From Streptomyces sp. NBC_00083 (lineage in GTDB: Bacteria; Actinomycetota; Actinomycetes; Streptomycetales; Streptomycetaceae): a stretch of 64,000 nucleotides of DNA. The stretch covers positions 1,984,001-2,048,000 of the forward strand of contig NZ_JAPELY010000001.1 of assembly GCF_026343295.1 (NCBI RefSeq), given 5' to 3'. The notes below the pieces were generated by a model. The model did no database searches and was not told the origin of the DNA. It was given only the letters and a program-made list of their open reading frames with translations. Positions 61,300 through 64,000 of this stretch are shown here, piece after piece (positions within the stretch are counted from its first letter, which is position 1; every line of letters starts with the position of its first letter). Both the position numbers and the translations under genes were made by a program.

Positions 61300-62529
61300 A
61301 TGCATGCCTGGCCCGCTTCTGAGGTCCCCGCCCTGCCCGGCAAGGGCCGCGACCTCCAGATCCACGACACCGCGACCGGCGGACTCGTCTCCCTCGACCC
61401 CGGTCCCGTCGCCCGTATCTACGTCTGCGGCATCACGCCGTACGACGCGACCCACATGGGTCACGCGGCGACCTACAACGCGTTCGACCTCGTTCAGCGC
61501 GTGTGGCTCGACACCAAGCGGCAGGTTCACTATGTCCAGAACGTGACGGACGTGGACGACCCCCTCCTTGAGCGAGCCATCCGCGACGGCAAGGACTGGA
61601 CGGAGCTCGCCGAAGGCGAGACCGCGCTGTTCCGCGAGGACATGACCGCCCTGCGCCTGCTCCCCCCGAAGCACTACATCGGCGCCGTCGAGGCCATACC
61701 CGGCATCGTCCCGCTCGTGGAGCGGCTCCGGGACGCGGGCGCGGCGTACGAGCTGGAGGGCGACGTCTACTTCTCGGTCGAGAGCGACCCGCACTTCGGC
61801 AACGTCTCGCACTACGACGCCGAGTTCATGCGCGCGCTCTCCGCCGAGCGCGGCGGCGACCCCGAGCGGCCCGGCAAGAAGAACCCGCTCGACCCGATGC
61901 TGTGGATGGCCGCCCGCGAGGGCGAGCCGAGCTGGGACGGGGCCTCGCTCGGCCGCGGCCGCCCCGGCTGGCACATCGAGTGCGTCGCCATCGCCCTCGA
62001 CCACCTCGGCATGGGCTTCGACGTCCAGGGCGGCGGCTCCGACCTGGTCTTCCCGCACCACGAGATGGGCGCGTCGCACGCCCAGGCGCTGACCGGCGAG
62101 TACCCCTTCGCCAAGGCGTACGTCCACGCCGGCATGGTCGCCCTGGACGGCGAGAAGATGTCGAAGTCCAAGGGCAACCTGGTCTTCGTCTCGAAGCTGC
62201 GCCGCGACGGCACCGACCCGGCCGCCATCCGGCTCGCGCTCCTCGCCCACCACTACCGGGCCGACTGGGAGTGGACCGACCAGGTCCTCCAGGACGCCGT
62301 GGAGCGCCTCGCCCGCTGGCGCGCCGCCGTGTCGCGGCCCGACGGGTCGTCCGCCGAGGCCCTGCTGGACGAGGTGCGCGAGGCCCTCGCCAACGACCTC
62401 GACGCCCCCGCCGCGCTCGCCGCGGTCGACCGCTGGGCCGCACGTCAGGACGCGGACGGCGGCACGGACGAGACCGCCCCCGGCCTCGTGTCCCGTACCG
62501 TCGACGCCCTCCTCGGCGTCGCCCTCTAA
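61300..62529 (+). CDS. mshC: L-cysteine:GlcN-Ins ligase MshC (mycothiol biosynthesis)
   Basis: This 409-residue class I aminoacyl-tRNA-synthetase-like enzyme has [18 protein letters not shown] (HIGH box), [42 protein letters not shown] and [15 protein letters not shown] (KMSKS). It joins cysteine to glucosamine-inositol, the third step of mycothiol synthesis. It is shorter than CysS and lacks a tRNA-binding C-domain, as expected for MshC. It ends at a clear terminator. Confidence 0.96.
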   Translation: MHAWPASEVPALPGKGRDLQIHDTATGGLVSLDPGPVARIYVCGITPYDATHMGHAATYNAFDLVQRVWLDTKRQVHYVQNVTDVDDPLLERAIRDGKDWTELAEGETALFREDMTALRLLPPKHYIGAVEAIPGIVPLVERLRDAGAAYELEGDVYFSVESDPHFGNVSHYDAEFMRALSAERGGDPERPGKKNPLDPMLWMAAREGEPSWDGASLGRGRPGWHIECVAIALDHLGMGFDVQGGGSDLVFPHHEMGASHAQALTGEYPFAKAYVHAGMVALDGEKMSKSKGNLVFVSKLRRDGTDPAAIRLALLAHHYRADWEWTDQVLQDAVERLARWRAAVSRPDGSSAEALLDEVREALANDLDAPAALAAVDRWAARQDADGGTDETAPGLVSRTVDALLGVAL

Positions 62530-62561
62530 CCCCCGGACCGCGTCAACACGCAAGCCCCGAG

Positions 62562-62598
62562 CCGCCCTTGGACTCCTCGTGAGTCCGGGGGCGGTTTT
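62562..62598 (+). terminator. Rho-independent terminator after mshC
   Basis: CCGCCCTTGGACTC pairs with GAGTCCGGGGGCGG, then TTTTCG. Confidence 0.8.
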
Positions 62599-62677
62599 CG
62601 TTCGTTCCGGAAACCCGCGCCAGGTTTCCTGCTCCCACCCCATGGTCCAATGCTCGTTTGTGCGCTAAACACGCTCT

Positions 62678-64000
62678 ATGCAATCACCAATACGCACGAG
62701 AGTGGCGCTCACGGGTGCGGCCGTGCTCGGTCTGCTCGCGGTGTTCGCCGGGCCCGGCAGCGCACAGGCCGATCCCTCCGCCGACGCCCCGGCCGACACC
62801 ACCGTCGGCGACGTGACCGGATTCGAGGCCGCCCCCGGCGCCGTCTTCACGCTGCACGCGGGCCCGGCCGAGGCCCGCGTGAGCTTCGTCGCCGCCGACA
62901 CCTTCCGCATCCAGCTCGCCCCGGACGGCACCTTCACCGACCCGACCGGCTCCGACATCGTCCTGCCGCAGGGCAAGCCGCCGGCCGCCCGCTGGAAGGA
63001 CAGGGGGGACCGCTACGAGCTGAGCACCGACAAGGTCACCCTGCGCGCCTTCAAGTCCCCGCTCCGCTTCGCCCTCTACAAGGCCGACGGCACCCAGCTG
63101 TGGGCCGAGACCAAGCCGCTCAGCTGGACCAAGGACACCACCACCCAGACCCTGTCCCGCGGCGCCACCGAGCAGTTCTACGGCGGCGGCATGCAGAACG
63201 GCCGCGGCAACACCTCGCACCGCGACCAGCGGATCGAGGTCGGCGTCGACGACAACTGGAACGACGGCGGACACCCCAACTCCGTGCCGTTCTACCTCTC
63301 GACGGCCGGCTACGGCGTCTTCCGCAACACGTACGCCCCCAACACGTACGACTTCGGACAGCCCGTCACCGCCAGCGCCAAGGAACAGCGCTTCGACGCC
63401 TACTACTTCGCGGGCGATGCCAAGCAGGTCATCGGCGACTACACCCAGCTCACCGGCAAGCCGTTCCTGCCGCCGGTGTACGGGCTCGAACCCGGCGACT
63501 CCGACTGCTACCTGCACAACGCCAACCGCGGTGAGCGCCACACCCTCGACGCGCTCAAGATCGCCGACGCGTACAAGACCAACGACATGCCCAACGGCTG
63601 GATGCTGGTCAACGACGGCTACGGCTGCGGCTACGAGAACCTTCCCGAGACCAGTGCCGGCCTCCAGAAGGACTCGATGCACATGGGCCTGTGGACCGAG
63701 GACGGCCTCGACAAGCTCGCCGACCAGGTCAAGGCCGGCCAGCGCGTCGCCAAGCTCGACGTGGCCTGGGTCGGCGACGGGTACAAGCACGCGCTCGACG
63801 GCTGCAAGGACGCCTACGCGGGCATCGAGGCCAACAGCGACGCGCGCGGCTTCACCTGGGCCCCCGAGAGCTGGTCGGGCGCCCAGCGCTGCGGCGTGCA
63901 GTGGTCCGGCGACCAGTCGGGCAGCTGGGACTACATCCGCTGGCAGATCCCGACCTACGCGGGCGCCAGCATGTCCGGGCTCGCCTACACCAGCGGCGAC
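62678..64000 (+). CDS. Secreted GH31-type glycoside hydrolase (partial)
   Basis: The 5' part has 441 codons and is open at the right edge. The signal peptide is MQSPIRTRVALTGAAVLGLL plus AVFAGPGSAQA. A GH31-like N-terminal beta-domain contains FYGGGMQNGRGNTSHRDQRIEV and PFYLSTAGYGVFRNTY. The barrel carries MLVNDGYGCGYENL, KLDVAWVGDGYKHALDG (likely nucleophile Asp) and VQWSGDQSGSWDYIRWQIPT (likely acid/base Asp). The family cleaves alpha-linked glucosides; the substrate is unknown. ATG 62678 is assigned from the signal peptide. Confidence 0.88.
   Translation, partial: MQSPIRTRVALTGAAVLGLLAVFAGPGSAQADPSADAPADTTVGDVTGFEAAPGAVFTLHAGPAEARVSFVAADTFRIQLAPDGTFTDPTGSDIVLPQGKPPAARWKDRGDRYELSTDKVTLRAFKSPLRFALYKADGTQLWAETKPLSWTKDTTTQTLSRGATEQFYGGGMQNGRGNTSHRDQRIEVGVDDNWNDGGHPNSVPFYLSTAGYGVFRNTYAPNTYDFGQPVTASAKEQRFDAYYFAGDAKQVIGDYTQLTGKPFLPPVYGLEPGDSDCYLHNANRGERHTLDALKIADAYKTNDMPNGWMLVNDGYGCGYENLPETSAGLQKDSMHMGLWTEDGLDKLADQVKAGQRVAKLDVAWVGDGYKHALDGCKDAYAGIEANSDARGFTWAPESWSGAQRCGVQWSGDQSGSWDYIRWQIPTYAGASMSGLAYTSGD

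Overview
The window is high-GC actinobacterial DNA that points to Streptomyces. The evidence is a short chaplin followed by a long sortase-anchored chaplin, the mycothiol enzymes MshC and S-(hydroxymethyl)mycothiol dehydrogenase, an F420-type oxidoreductase, GTG starts with strong GGAGG ribosome sites, GTGA/ATGA gene overlaps, and the ggggctccgcccc intergenic repeats common in this genus. Long open frames opposite real genes are base-composition shadows and are not listed.

Layout. 1-11000: catabolic and regulatory genes. A CitMHS carboxylate transporter is broken by an in-frame TGA. It is followed by aldehyde and alcohol dehydrogenases, a DMT exporter, a TetR regulator divergent from an acyl-CoA dehydrogenase, a YiaAB-like membrane protein behind a perfect 30-bp palindrome, a second TetR with a MaoC hydratase, SoxR, and a BKACE enzyme. 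11000-17500: a secreted penicillin-acylase family enzyme, an alpha/beta hydrolase, a NamZ-like (DUF1343) gene split by a frameshift, and a repeat cluster. 17500-23000: SDR, acyl-CoA ligase, TetR, acyl-CoA dehydrogenase and APH-type kinase bracketed by two matching operators. This set resembles the levulinate/4-hydroxyacid (Lva) pathway. 23000-30300: a DUF202 pair, NUDIX hydrolase, DMT transporter, FAD dehydrogenase, APC permease, and a molybdopterin oxidoreductase with its cytochrome b. 30300-33100: gluconate permease, kinase and regulator. 33100-43400: two amino-acid permeases, a TetR, a YtcJ amidohydrolase, mycothiol-dependent formaldehyde dehydrogenase coupled to a metallo-beta-lactamase-fold hydrolase, a pseudouridine synthase, and a stand-alone ketosynthase with an extra N-terminal domain.

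43400-48320 is accessory DNA. A 501-residue HNH protein lies beside a 3.2-kb element integrated into the 3' end of tRNA-Leu(GAG). The element keeps duplicated tRNA ends, repeated GTTGGTCA boxes near both ends and a dead tyrosine-recombinase tail. Its payload is a compact overlapping operon of a 65-aa protein, DUF6879, an Scr1-like XRE/DUF5753 regulator and small proteins.

48500-62600 is a conserved Streptomyces core block: M20 peptidase, chpH, chpC, DUF5703, a degenerate RecD2-like helix-hairpin-helix protein, aldo/keto reductase, F420 oxidoreductase, ferritin-like protein, CorA, histidine phosphatase, DUF3090, SCO1664-type protein and mshC. A secreted GH31 glycosidase runs off the right edge.

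Main points of interest: the split-ACAD10/11-like cluster and its operators, the UGA inside the transporter, the tRNA-borne mini-element with its DUF6879/XRE module, the HNH fusion protein, the frameshifted Tat-NamZ gene, and several strong dyads that may be operators. All functional calls rest on motif reading without database searches.
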